Shown in pieces: positions 1 to 8,282 of a stretch of 64,000 nt of DNA. Within the stretch, counting starts at the first letter, position 1; each line of letters begins with the position of its first letter. The notes beneath the pieces are model-generated. The model saw nothing but the letters and a program-made list of their open reading frames with translations. It was not told the origin of the DNA and made no database searches. The stretch covers positions 1 through 64,000 of the forward strand of contig NZ_FREZ01000004.1 of NCBI RefSeq assembly GCF_900143525.1. The letters run 5' to 3'. Made by a program: the position numbers and the translations under genes. The stretch is from Ruegeria sp. Alg231-54 (lineage in GTDB: Bacteria > Pseudomonadota > Alphaproteobacteria > Rhodobacterales > Rhodobacteraceae).

Positions 1-386
1 AGCGCGGCGAAGCGGGCGAAAACAGGGGCGCGCTGCTGCGCGGGATCGAGCGTGAAGGCGTTGAGAGTGGTCAGGTTCTGTGTAAGCCGGGTTCGGTTAC
101 ACCGAACACCAAGTTCGAAGCCGAAGCCTATATCCTGACCAAGGAAGAAGGCGGTCGTCACACCCCGTTCTTCGCGAACTACCGTCCTCAGTTTTACTTC
201 CGTACAACTGACGTGACCGGCACCGTGACCCTGGCAGCTGGCACCGAGATGGTTATGCCCGGCGACAACGTGTCGTTCGAGGTTGAATTGATCGCACCGA
301 TCGCGATGGAAAACGGCCTGCGTTTCGCCATCCGCGAAGGCGGCCGCACTGTCGGCGCCGGCGTTGTATCGAAAATCGTCGAGTAA
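1..386 (+). CDS. tuf: Elongation factor Tu, C-terminal part (5' end outside window)
   Basis: The first 127 codons read as the end of EF-Tu domain 2 and all of domain 3. Visible family signatures are [14 protein letters not shown] near the start, [28 protein letters not shown] and MPGDN, ending in VSKIVE and TAA. EF-Tu delivers aminoacyl-tRNA to the ribosome as a GTP complex; the GTPase domain lies upstream of the window. A strong hairpin terminator follows 34 bases after the stop. The next gene points the other way, so this is the last gene of its transcript. Identification is secure; whether this is one of two tuf copies cannot be told. Confidence 0.97.
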   Translation, partial: RGEAGENRGALLRGIEREGVESGQVLCKPGSVTPNTKFEAEAYILTKEEGGRHTPFFANYRPQFYFRTTDVTGTVTLAAGTEMVMPGDNVSFEVELIAPIAMENGLRFAIREGGRTVGAGVVSKIVE

Positions 387-420
387 GGCGGCTCTGCCAC
401 CCAATCGGTTGAACTAAAGA

Positions 421-449
421 AAGGGCGTCCCTCGGGACGCCCTTTTTTT
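421..449. terminator. Rho-independent terminator between tuf and ridA
   Basis: A 9-bp GC-rich stem (gggcgtccc / gggacgccc) with a 2-nt loop is followed by seven T residues. It lies between two convergent genes. The stem is flanked by AA on the left and T on the right, so it may work in both directions, although the T-run favours tuf. Confidence 0.9.
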
Positions 450-493
450 GTTTGCATTCCTGCTATGGTCAGCACGCGTTGTGCGGAAAGGAA

Positions 494-835
494 TTAATCG
501 TAGGCCGCGTCGACGATGAATTCTACCTTCAGCTCGGCGCGAGCCAATTTGGCTTCGCCGCAAGCCCGCGCAGGGGCATGGCCCTTTGGAACCCAGGCAT
601 TCCAGACCTCGTTCAATCCGGCAAAATCCTTCATGTCCGCCAGCCAGATCGTCACGCGCAGCATCTTTTCGCGCGATGAGCCAGCCTGTTCGAGAAGGGC
701 GTCAATCTTCTCGAGGCAAATCCGGACTTGTTCCTGAATTGTCTCGCCCTCGGCGACTTGCCCGGTCAGGTAGGCTAGGCCGTTGTGTTTCACAATTTTG
801 GAGGACCGTTCGCCGGTGTCGATGCGTTCAATCAT
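494..835 (-). CDS. RidA/YjgF/UK114 family protein (imine deaminase-like)
   Basis: A 113-aa protein of the Rid family, trimeric cytosolic enzymes that hydrolyse reactive enamine/imine intermediates made by PLP enzymes. The start [12 protein letters not shown] was chosen over an 18-codon upstream extension because the family begins here. The substrate-binding Arg is present (PARAC, R90) and so is the C-terminal Glu in ELKVEFI (E105). The pattern [16 protein letters not shown] is typical of the RutC/RidA branch. It stands alone, convergent with tuf. The threonine aldolase nearby is also a PLP enzyme, but an IS lies between them, so no operon link is implied. Confidence 0.88.
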   Translation of the reverse strand: MIERIDTGERSSKIVKHNGLAYLTGQVAEGETIQEQVRICLEKIDALLEQAGSSREKMLRVTIWLADMKDFAGLNEVWNAWVPKGHAPARACGEAKLARAELKVEFIVDAAYD

Positions 836-1273
836 GGGGGTGTTCTCGTTTTTTGGTGTCGGATACGGTCGTTCATGGTCACAATCCACCAGTATGGCAA
901 ACGGAAACCGTTTGAGTGCGTTTCAGAGAAATTTAATACACAGGAAACAAACGTGATCTGAAAGCGCGTGGATCTATCACGCATTCGTGCTGCCTCGATT
1001 GCTTGTTTTTGCTTTCTTCCGTCCAAACGCGAACGGGCTTTTTCATCCCGGCGTTGAGTGGCCTCGGCGTGGATTGTAGAAGCTGTTGCTACCTACAACA
1101 AAACAGCCACCGCCAACCCCACAGCCCTTCCGTAAAATCTCAGAAAGATCTGCGGCGTGGTTTCTTCCGGCACGCAGGCGAATTATTTGGCCGCGTCACC
1201 CGGGGTGGTCTTTTTCTTTAGCAATGTCTGCATAGCGTGTTGGTTGGTTCCGATTTGAAGGAAAAGGCCAATA
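836..1273. other. Intergenic region, no gene recognised
   Basis: This stretch holds the ridA promoter side and the flank of the IS element. Short open frames on both strands lack a ribosome-binding site or any family resemblance. Nothing else is seen. Confidence 0.5.
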
Positions 1274-2389
1274 TCGCCTCTGAACACAAGGAACAGAGGC
1301 GAAATGAAACAGAAATCATTCGAAAACCTACTGAAACGACTACAGGGGCTCACACCGGATCAAGTGGATGCCCTGATGCGGTCAATTCAGGACATGACTG
1401 CCCAGAACGCCGCCCTGACTGGGATCGACCAAACGGCCAGAATGGCCTGCTGTCCTCATTGCCAAGCAACGGAAAAGCAGAAATGGGGGCGCACACGCTC
1501 CGGGACTCAGCGCTATCGGTGCAATCAGTGCGGCAAGACTTTCAACGGTAGGACTGGTAGCTCAATCGGCCACATTCGACGGCTCGATCTGTTCTACCGA
1601 GTGCTCCAGGACATGTTTGCCTCAACAATCCCGGGCTCGGTCCGCCAACTGGCCGAACGTCTGGGTATCAACAAAGATACCGTATGGCGCTGGCGCCAAA
1701 TTATCTTGCGTTCGTTGTCGCAACGTATCGAGCCCCTCTCGGGTATTGTTGAGGTTGATGAGACCTTTGTGCGTGAAAGTCGCAAAGGCAGCCGGGAATG
1801 GGTGCTCCACCATAGAGACCCAGCGAACTATCCCAAGCCACCGCGCCTGCGCTGGTATGAATACAAGCTCACGGGCGCGTTGATGAAGCGCGGCCTCAGC
1901 AAATGGCGGCTGCCGGTGCTCACCGCAATGGATCGGGCTGGAAATCGCTACGCCGAGCGACTGCCTGATAGGCGCGATCGGACGATCTATCAATGCCTGT
2001 CGCCGATTATTCGCCGGGATGCGGCTTTGTGTTCCGATGGGTTGGGTGCCTATGCAAGGTTTGCACAAGCCTCTGGTGTCTCTCACTTCGTGCTCGGCAC
2101 GAAACCCGGTTCCCGTAAGATCGGACAGAGCTTTCACATCCAGAATGTGAATGCCCTACACTCACGTCTGAAAGACTTCTTACGCCCTTTCAAAGGGCCC
2201 GCCAAGAAGTATCTGGACGGCTATGTGGATTGGTATTTCGTAAGAAACAGCACGAAGCCAGAGCGGGCCCTGGACAACCTGCTGAAGCTGCCAAAGGTTC
2301 AGGGCGACAGTGGCACCTCTGTCGTGCAAATGGAATCAGAAGTTTCGCCTACGTCTCCATCTTACACTGGCACCGAGACAGGGTTGCGT
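1221..2389 (+). mobile_element. IS1595-family insertion sequence (boundaries approximate)
   Basis: The transposase at 1304 defines the element. The ends are tentative: on the left, 1221 onward reads gcaatgtctgcatagcgtgt; inward from about 2389 on the opposite strand the sequence reads gcaaccctgtctcggtgcc. These share TGTCT, GTGT and TGG at similar spacing, so they are at best an imperfect inverted repeat. No clear 8-bp target duplication was found. The right end falls inside the 3' end of the threonine aldolase gene. Confidence 0.4.
1274..1302 (+). promoter_or_regulatory. Inverted repeat overlapping the transposase ribosome-binding site
   Basis: A perfect 9-bp inverted repeat (tcgcctctg at 1274-1282, cagaggcga at 1294-1302) ends one base before the transposase ATG. 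The only purine-rich Shine-Dalgarno candidate is in or next to the right arm, so the mRNA hairpin would hide it. Such sequestering is known in several IS groups as protection from outside transcription; its use here is inference. Confidence 0.5.
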
Positions 2390-2473
2390 ATCTCGGCAAG
2401 GAACGCATCCACCTGTTCTTCTTTGGTGGCCCAAGAGGTGACCAATCGTGTCACTGAACTATGGACATTGTGA
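1304..2473 (+). CDS. IS1595-family transposase
   Basis: A 389-aa protein. An N-terminal zinc ribbon is visible (CCPHC about residues 46-50, CNQC about 73-76), then a helix-turn-helix (LAERLGINKDTVWRWR), then the catalytic region: VEVDETF (first Asp), CSDGLGAY (second Asp) and NVNALHSRLKDFL. The third position, usually N or E, reads His, as I recall for the ISSod11 subgroup. The frame does not stop within the element: its last roughly 30 residues are antisense to the threonine aldolase gene, overlapping it by 112 bp. So the native C-terminus may be shorter, or the copy may use a stop outside the IS. A hairpin covers the start region. Confidence 0.85.
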   Translation: MKQKSFENLLKRLQGLTPDQVDALMRSIQDMTAQNAALTGIDQTARMACCPHCQATEKQKWGRTRSGTQRYRCNQCGKTFNGRTGSSIGHIRRLDLFYRVLQDMFASTIPGSVRQLAERLGINKDTVWRWRQIILRSLSQRIEPLSGIVEVDETFVRESRKGSREWVLHHRDPANYPKPPRLRWYEYKLTGALMKRGLSKWRLPVLTAMDRAGNRYAERLPDRRDRTIYQCLSPIIRRDAALCSDGLGAYARFAQASGVSHFVLGTKPGSRKIGQSFHIQNVNALHSRLKDFLRPFKGPAKKYLDGYVDWYFVRNSTKPERALDNLLKLPKVQGDSGTSVVQMESEVSPTSPSYTGTETGLRISARNASTCSSLVAQEVTNRVTELWTL

Positions 2474-3405
2474 GGTTCCCAGACATAGAAATCGAAACTC
2501 TTTTTCAGATGCGCGATCAGGTCGTTCGGAAAGATTGGAAACAACTGGTTGGTTTCTGTTTCCGCGACGAATTCGTATCCAGCCTCGGCGATTCCAGCTG
2601 ACAAGCGCGCGGCCATAGCGTTGGCGTGGTGTGCGAGGTCGAAGTAGAGTCCATCGCGGAACAGCTCGCGGAATTGGAGGCCCAAGATGCGACCCTTGGC
2701 CAACAGGGCACCGCGCTGTTTGATATGGAAGGCGAAATCATCGCGCAGCTTCGGGTTAGGAATGACGATGGCTTCTCCCAGCAACGCGCCAACCTTCGTT
2801 CCACCTACCCAGAATATGTCGGTGAGTTCGGCGATATCTTCCAAGGTCAGGTCATTCTTGTCAGCAGACAAGGCCGCTCCCAGCCGGGCACCATCAAGCA
2901 ACAACAGCAGGCCACGCTCGCGACACAGTGCCGAAATAGCCTCAAGCTCGGGTTTGGAGTAAAGCGTGCCGACCTCGGTGGCATTGGAGATATAGACGAG
3001 GCGTGGTTTAGCCATGTGCGGGAAATGAGCATTTGCCTCCAATGCCGCTTTGATACTGTCTGGGGTCAGCTTACCTTTTTCGGGTGGGACCGTGATGATC
3101 TTGTGCCCAGTCGCCTCAATCGCACCGGTTTCCCGCACGACGATGTGCCCGGATGCCGGGGCAATCACCGCCTCATGCGGTCTGAGCGCGCTGGAGATGG
3201 CAAGGATATTAGCAAGGGTCCCACTGGCAACAAACCAGATATCCGGGGCGGCCTCTCCCATATGCTGACGAAGCATGTCCCGGGCTGCCCTTGAATACAC
3301 GTCGTCGCCGTAGGCCGTCTGCTGAACCATATTGGTTTCTGCCAGTGCTGCCAGAATTTGCGGATGCGCCCCTTCGCTATAATCATCCAGAAAGCTGTGT
3401 TTCAT
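2362..3405 (-). CDS. Low-specificity L-threonine aldolase
   Basis: A 347-aa PLP enzyme of the aspartate aminotransferase fold that cleaves L-threonine or allo-threonine to glycine and acetaldehyde. Seen: DDVYSRA near the N-terminus, VASGTLANILA, the PLP-binding Asp in LLDGARLG (D171) and the Schiff-base Lys in WVGGTKVGAL (K204). The start MKHSFLDD is preferred over MEKTMKHS because GGAG sits 8 bases before it. The last codons (NPVSVPV) lie in sequence that may be the end of the IS1595 element, so the C-terminus may have been replaced; the active site is untouched. A divergent partner is lacking; the AraC gene upstream runs in the same direction. Confidence 0.88.
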   Translation of the reverse strand: MKHSFLDDYSEGAHPQILAALAETNMVQQTAYGDDVYSRAARDMLRQHMGEAAPDIWFVASGTLANILAISSALRPHEAVIAPASGHIVVRETGAIEATGHKIITVPPEKGKLTPDSIKAALEANAHFPHMAKPRLVYISNATEVGTLYSKPELEAISALCRERGLLLLLDGARLGAALSADKNDLTLEDIAELTDIFWVGGTKVGALLGEAIVIPNPKLRDDFAFHIKQRGALLAKGRILGLQFRELFRDGLYFDLAHHANAMAARLSAGIAEAGYEFVAETETNQLFPIFPNDLIAHLKKSFDFYVWEPHNVHSSVTRLVTSWATKEEQVDAFLAEIRNPVSVPV

Positions 3406-3467
3406 TGTCTTCTCCATTCGTCTTGCACCAGACTTAGGGAGGTGAAGGGCGCGAATATAGAACGATA

Positions 3468-4301
3468 TTACGTCCCTTGCTGAATATATCTCGCGGGCGT
3501 AACGCCATAAATGGCTCGGAAATTGCGAGTCAGGTGGCTTTGATCAGAAAACCCAGCTTCGAATGATGCGTCGGTGATGTTGGCCCCCTTTTGCAGCATT
3601 TCCCTTGCGCGGCGCACCCGCGCCAGCATCACATATTGATAGGGAGCCATGTGGAACTGTTTCTGGAACCGGGACATGAACTGCCGTTTCGTGAAGCCAG
3701 ACAGGTCTGCAAGGGTAGAAATGTCAAAACTTCCCTGGATGTTATCATGGATGTAGTCGCGCACTTCTCCCAGTTCCTTTCCTCCGACACTCCGTTCCTC
3801 GCCCTCTGCATCGGACAAGGTTTCGAAGACCTGCCCGACCGCTTGCAGCACCTCCTGCTCCAGAAGGAGGCGGTCGGAATTGGTTTGCAGAAGTGATCGT
3901 AAGTTGATCAGCCGGGTGGCAATCTCAGGTGAGTGTTTGAAGGGTTGATGAAAGGAGTAGGTGCTGTCCGCACTATCCATCGCCTCACGCACAATGTCCT
4001 GCGGAAAATAGAAAATGGTTTGGCGCCAAGCATCGGCGTCCCCAAGGCCACCATGATGTGCTTCATCGGGCGAAAATGTGGCCACTACATCCTTCGAAGC
4101 ATGCCACCATTCACCTTTGCACCAGACATCATGCACACCGCTCTCGATGACTCCCACCAAGTATTCCTCGTGAGAATGTTTGGGAAATGTCTGTTTGGTG
4201 TAGTCAGCACGAAGATAATCAAACCCACCGAGGAGATCGGTGTGTCTCAACGTCGCCTCGTTTTGCGGACGGCGACCGACGGGGGCTTCCAAAAGCGGCA
4301 T
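3468..4301 (-). CDS. AraC-family transcriptional regulator
   Basis: A 277-aa protein with an N-terminal cupin-like sensing domain (FPKHSHEEYLVGVIESG, with metal or ligand-type His residues, and FSPDEAHHG) and a C-terminal AraC DNA-binding domain at about residues 180-275. Both helix-turn-helix units are visible: ISTLADLSGFTKRQFMSRFQKQFHMAPYQ and ITDASFEAGFSDQSHLTRNFRAIYGVTPARY. The gene lies 62 bp upstream of the threonine aldolase in the same direction, so aldolase or an amino-acid exporter are plausible targets. The inducer cannot be told from sequence. Confidence 0.88.
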   Translation of the reverse strand: MPLLEAPVGRRPQNEATLRHTDLLGGFDYLRADYTKQTFPKHSHEEYLVGVIESGVHDVWCKGEWWHASKDVVATFSPDEAHHGGLGDADAWRQTIFYFPQDIVREAMDSADSTYSFHQPFKHSPEIATRLINLRSLLQTNSDRLLLEQEVLQAVGQVFETLSDAEGEERSVGGKELGEVRDYIHDNIQGSFDISTLADLSGFTKRQFMSRFQKQFHMAPYQYVMLARVRRAREMLQKGANITDASFEAGFSDQSHLTRNFRAIYGVTPARYIQQGT

Positions 4302-4492
4302 GAAAGCAAAGTAGATTAAGCAGCGACGCTATTCAAATCCCGTGTTTCTGAAGTCTGGATCGATTATGCCAACACGCTCTGCAGACATTGCTTTTTCTTT
4401 TCACAATTGTCAGTATTCTGGCGGCAGATATTCAGATTTTCGGAAACATGATCAAATCGTAAACCAAATTCACCGGGTTTCCCCTGACAGCA

Positions 4493-5800
4493 ATGATCGC
4501 GGTTGCTGGCGTAGGGCAGGCCAAGCCACTGCTTACGAACTCTCAGGAAACCTATGTTTCCACCTGCCTGGATCAGAGTGACACGCCAGAGCGTATCATC
4601 GAAATCTGCCAGCACGGGCTGGGTAATGTCGGCGCGTCTGATCGGCAGCGTATTGAGATGTTGGATAAGCTTGCATGGGCCTACTATGATCTCGATGATA
4701 TTGGTCAGGCCGATGACGCGTTTGCCGAAATATTGACCTTGAATCCCGATGCCGAGCTTGGGCTGCAGGGGCTGGCGTGGGTGTATTACAATCGCGATGA
4801 TTGTGCGGCTGCGACCGCAATGTTTAGGCAAGCCGTATCGCGCAAGCCCAATGCAAGCAACATGGCCGGTCTGGCCGCCAGCGCGCGCCGGGCCGGAGAG
4901 ATGGATTTTGCCGATTTCGAAGAGATGATGCAAACCGCTCTGGCTCTGAACCCGGAATACACTTGGGCGATGCGGGAACTGGTCTGGAAATTGGTGGATC
5001 ATAACCGGCAGAACGAAGCGCTGAGCCTGTTCAGAACCACCAGCGAACTGGATCCATATGATCCATATGCGGAATACGGAGTCGCCTTTCTGTTGTCCGA
5101 GCAGAACGATTGGGAAGCCGCGTTTGACCATGTAAGCCGGGCATTGGAACTGAAGCCGGATTTCGTGACCGCACTATCGCGCCGGTCCCTTATCCTGCTG
5201 ATGCTGGACCGGCCCAAACAAGCATTGAAAGATGCAGAAGCGGTGATTGAGGCCGAACCTGGTGACTCGGACGGCTACGTGCGAAAGGCGCGGGCGCTAT
5301 CAGACTTAGGCCAAAGATCACAGGCGCATGAGGTGTTGGAGTTGGCGGAAAGCCGGGTGGGACCGGGCAGCTATCTGCTTTATTGGTGGGCCAACCTGTT
5401 GGCGGACGACCTCGAGTATGAAGCCGCTCTTTTCCACATTCGACGCAGTGTCGCGCTTGAGGGTGTCGACCGCTTTGACAACCGCCTGCATGCGGATATT
5501 GCGTTAGGTCCGGGCCACACGGACGAGGCGCGTGATGCCATTGATCAGGCGCTTGGTCTCTATCCCGATGGAGAGTTTGAGCAGTATACGAATGCGCTGG
5601 TGCTGCTGGCCGAAGGCAGGTTCGATGCAGCAGAAAGCATGTTCGATTCTGCCACCGCCGCAGGCCTGCACCAGGATTACCTTAGCGACTTTCTGGCCGC
5701 TTTGGTGGCCGAGGGGCGGTTCATGCAAGCGATCAAGATGCGTGCTCGGCACAAAAACGGCCAACCGGATGCGACAAGTGACGCGCAACGTTCGAACTAG
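4493..5800 (+). CDS. Tetratricopeptide-repeat protein
   Basis: A 435-aa protein built of roughly seven TPR-like helix pairs. Examples are AWAYYDLDDIGQADDAFAEILTLNPDAE, AWVYYNRDDCAAATAMFRQAV and the segment around AFDHVSRALELKPDF. TPR arrays are protein-protein interaction scaffolds; no catalytic domain is seen. The short hydrophobic start (MIAVAGVG) could be the tail of a signal peptide whose true start is a non-ATG codon upstream, so the 5' end is uncertain. It converges on rpe across a 10-bp hairpin. The partner proteins are unknown. Confidence 0.7.
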   Translation: MIAVAGVGQAKPLLTNSQETYVSTCLDQSDTPERIIEICQHGLGNVGASDRQRIEMLDKLAWAYYDLDDIGQADDAFAEILTLNPDAELGLQGLAWVYYNRDDCAAATAMFRQAVSRKPNASNMAGLAASARRAGEMDFADFEEMMQTALALNPEYTWAMRELVWKLVDHNRQNEALSLFRTTSELDPYDPYAEYGVAFLLSEQNDWEAAFDHVSRALELKPDFVTALSRRSLILLMLDRPKQALKDAEAVIEAEPGDSDGYVRKARALSDLGQRSQAHEVLELAESRVGPGSYLLYWWANLLADDLEYEAALFHIRRSVALEGVDRFDNRLHADIALGPGHTDEARDAIDQALGLYPDGEFEQYTNALVLLAEGRFDAAESMFDSATAAGLHQDYLSDFLAALVAEGRFMQAIKMRARHKNGQPDATSDAQRSN

Positions 5801-5810
5801 CGCGTCACTT
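5776..5810. terminator. Hairpin between convergent TPR and rpe genes
   Basis: A perfect 10-bp stem (aagtgacgcg / cgcgtcactt) with a 15-nt loop that contains the TPR gene stop codon. There is no T-run, so it would be a weak or factor-assisted bidirectional terminator. Confidence 0.5.
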
Positions 5811-5825
5811 CGAATTCGGTGATAT

Positions 5826-6515
5826 TTACGACGTCGCCGATTCCGCTGCGCTACGCACCGCTTTGATGTTTGCGCCGTAGACGTCCGGGTTATCGACCGA
5901 ACCGCCCTTGAATACGGCTGAACCTGCGACCAGCACATCCGCACCAGCTGCGGCCACCAACGGGGCGGTCTTGGGGTCGACGCCACCGTCAATCTCGATA
6001 TGGATCGGACGGTTTCCGATCATCGACCGCAGTTTGCGAATCTTGCTGGTCATGTCGATGAATTTCTGGCCGCCAAAACCGGGGTTCACTGTCATGACGC
6101 AAACCAGATCGGTCAGGTCCAGCAGGTGTTCAACCGCGTCGGCCGGGGTGCCGGGGTTCAACGCAACGCCCGCCTTCATGCCAGCGGCGCGAATCGCCTG
6201 CAAAGTACGGTGGGTATGGGCCCCGGCCTCGACATGTGCCGTCAGGATATCGGCACCGGCATCCGCGTAGGCCTGAATGTAGGGATCAACTGGCGTGATC
6301 ATCAGATGCACGTCCATGACCGTTTTGACATGGGGGCGGAACGCTTTGACGGCGGGCGGGCCAAAGGTCAGGTTGGGCACAAAATGGCCGTCCATGACGT
6401 CGATATGTACCCAATCCGCCCCCTGGGCTTCTATGGCCTGAATCTCGGCACCGAAATTGGCAAAATCTGCGGACAGGATCGACGGGGCGATCTTGATGCT
6501 GCGGTCAAAGCTCAT
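5826..6515 (-). CDS. rpe: Ribulose-phosphate 3-epimerase
   Basis: A 229-aa TIM-barrel enzyme interconverting ribulose 5-phosphate and xylulose 5-phosphate in the pentose phosphate and Calvin pathways. The full signature set is present: [22 protein letters not shown] (metal and catalytic His/Asp), [16 protein letters not shown] and EIDGGV (catalytic Asp), then the phosphate-binding loop VAGSAVFKG. The start MSFDRSIK is chosen because gagg lies 6 bases upstream; a 4-codon longer form is less likely. Length is normal. Confidence 0.95.
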   Translation of the reverse strand: MSFDRSIKIAPSILSADFANFGAEIQAIEAQGADWVHIDVMDGHFVPNLTFGPPAVKAFRPHVKTVMDVHLMITPVDPYIQAYADAGADILTAHVEAGAHTHRTLQAIRAAGMKAGVALNPGTPADAVEHLLDLTDLVCVMTVNPGFGGQKFIDMTSKIRKLRSMIGNRPIHIEIDGGVDPKTAPLVAAAGADVLVAGSAVFKGGSVDNPDVYGANIKAVRSAAESATS

Positions 6516-6687
6516 GAATGGCCTCATATGGATAGCGTGTTGGCACAGCGTATAGCGACGATATGCGCCAATGGGTAGGCCCTCGGTGCGCAGGGGTGTT
6601 TACAAAACTTTCACTGTGGCGACACAAAGCCGTTGAATCCCGCCTGTAGCTGGTCGCCAACACGAATTGGGGTGGCACGTGCTGCGG

Positions 6688-6795
6688 ATTGTCTGACTTC
6701 GGCACCGACTGGACAGATTTTGGGGTTTGAGCAACGGAGGGTCTCCGGTTCATCGAAGCCACTATAGAGCGAAGATGAACAAGAGATCTGGAGCA
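6688..6795 (+). repeat. Dispersed repeat, copy A (diverged)
   Basis: Begins gtctgacttcggcacc and carries the same order of blocks as copy B: a GTCTGAC-GC-CC block, a central GG-TTTG block, then a tTCATCGAAGCCAC block. Similarity to copy B is partial but collinear over about 100 bases. Confidence 0.5.
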
Positions 6796-6907
6796 CCGTG
6801 GGATGCTGCTGATCAGTTGGTCAGAGGCATCAAAAGGAAGTCCTGTTAAAAGTGTTCGGCGGAAGAGAAGGTCATGATCGCCCTGGCTCGTATTCGCGGG
6901 GAGGAAG

Positions 6908-7078
6908 GCTGTCTGACGCCAGCGCCTAAGGGTCCAATTAGGGCAGTTTGGTAAGTGAGTGTTTCAGGCTGACCGTACCCACCGAAGAGTGGAAGACGAG
7001 AAAGACAATTAGAAACCGGAAAGGCCCGAGTGAGAATATCGTCAAGAAATTGACCTCGCATCTCGATTCTGACCTCGC
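6908..7078 (+). repeat. Dispersed repeat, copy B
   Basis: Begins gtctgacgccagcgcctaag, continues with ggtccaattagggcagtttg, and later shares cgaagagtgg and gtcaagaaattgacctc with copy C at 23367. The copy B-copy C match runs collinearly for about 170 bases at high identity. The reverse-strand frame in both gives similar peptides (for example IGPLGAGVRQ and IGPINADVRQ), which may only reflect DNA identity. Confidence 0.75.
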
Positions 7079-7419
7079 AGAAATCCCATGCGAAGCATTT
7101 GCGGCACTACGAGCGTTGGATTCAGGGGCTACCGTTTTCCCCAAGGTGGATGATCGCATAATTGTCGAATTAGTTGCCTACATGGCCGCACTACTCTCAA
7201 GCTTTTATGAAAAATGGCGGGAGGTAGCGGAGGTCTGTCATGGACACAAACTCCACACATTAACCTTCTGTAAAATAAGGGGGTCGTGACCTTCGAGGGG
7301 TAAGCAAATGGGTCAATTTTCGTAACGGTACACTGCTTGGCGAACTCGATCTAATGAAATTGGATTTCACCGATTTGCCCTAAATTGAAGTCGCCGTAAT
7401 TGCAGCAAGGGGGAATGAT

Positions 7420-8073
7420 CTACATTGCCTCTAAGGTGTGGGCGAGGCCGTTTCGGATGTGATCCTCCAACAGCTTCTTGGCCGTGCCCGCGTCCCTGGT
7501 CAATGCGGCGTCGAACATTCCCTTGTGCTCCTTAACCGCATCTTCGCCACGATAGGTCAGTACGAGCATCTGATACCGCAGATATTTGTCGTAGATGATC
7601 GAGTGCAGGGACAGAAGGTTTTGGGAATTGCAGGCAGCGATCATCGCTTGATGGAACTCCCAATCATACCGCTTCCATGTTTCTTTCTCGGACTCGTCAC
7701 CCTTGAGAAGCTGCTGTTCCATAAGATGAAGCTTGTGGTGTGCGGCGACGAGATTCCCTTCCCAATCCGTGTCGCCGTTCGCAATGGACAGCTCCAGCGC
7801 GTGGCATTCCAACAGGACTCGCAGCTCTGATATCTCGGTCAGATCCTCGCGGGAGACCGGCGTAACCAGGAATCCCCGTTGCTCGGGCGCTTCGACAAAT
7901 CCGTCGCTGGCAAGCCTGTTCAGGGTTTCACGAAGTGTCGAAAGACTTGCCGAGTAGCGTTCCTTCAAGGCGTCCAGCTTCAGTTTGGAGCCGGGCTGCA
8001 ACTCTCCGAAAATGATATCCCGCTTGATGCGCTGGTAGGTGCTTGCACCAATCGTAGACGGCTGTTTCGCCAT
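7420..8073 (-). CDS. GntR-family regulator, FCD (FadR) subfamily
   Basis: A 217-aa regulator. The N-terminal winged helix-turn-helix (about residues 8-75) reads YQRIKRDIIFGELQPGSKLKLDALKERYSASLSTLRETLNRLASDGFV. The C-terminal FCD ligand domain includes LLECHALELSIANGD, the metal-type D..H pattern in YDWEFHQAMIAACNS and H-containing VKEHKGMFDAALTRD. FCD regulators usually sense organic acids or sugar acids and repress adjacent catabolic operons. The ATG at 8073 has GGGTGA upstream; a GTG three codons earlier is possible. It is divergent from the oxidoreductase at 8283, and a 30-bp inverted repeat lies between them. Confidence 0.88.
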   Translation of the reverse strand: MAKQPSTIGASTYQRIKRDIIFGELQPGSKLKLDALKERYSASLSTLRETLNRLASDGFVEAPEQRGFLVTPVSREDLTEISELRVLLECHALELSIANGDTDWEGNLVAAHHKLHLMEQQLLKGDESEKETWKRYDWEFHQAMIAACNSQNLLSLHSIIYDKYLRYQMLVLTYRGEDAVKEHKGMFDAALTRDAGTAKKLLEDHIRNGLAHTLEAM

Positions 8074-8143
8074 GCGTTTCACCCGATATTCTTAGTTTCT
8101 TCGTTCATTTAGCATTTTTCGCAGACGTCAGCAATCCAAACCG

Positions 8144-8173
8144 ATGTATGGTAAAAATAAAAATACCATACAT
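8144..8173. promoter_or_regulatory. Candidate operator between divergent GntR and oxidoreductase genes
   Basis: A perfect 10-bp inverted repeat, atgtatggta (8144-8153) and taccatacat (8164-8173), with an A-rich 10-base spacer. It is 70 bases from the GntR start and about 110 from the oxidoreductase start. Autoregulation by the neighbouring GntR protein is the simplest reading. Confidence 0.6.
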
Positions 8174-8282
8174 TATTGTGGAATCGGCAAAACGCCAATA
8201 CGGTCGTGGCCAAGTTGGGCAATGCAGCCCGGTCGCAATTTTCGGTTTCGGGATTTTTCCGGACCCTCCGGAAGGAAGCAAA

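Larger units (their letters stand above)
6516..7419. other. Long non-coding gap with two repeat copies
   Basis: About 900 bases between rpe and the GntR gene. It holds two copies of a dispersed repeat (6688-6795 and 6908-7078). Open frames here are mainly the repeats themselves or unsupported. No promoter, RNA gene or intact CDS is recognised. Confidence 0.6.

Noticed and set aside
6948-7289. A 113-codon plus-strand open frame
   Set aside because: Its first half is the dispersed repeat (copy B); no ribosome-binding site and no family resemblance.
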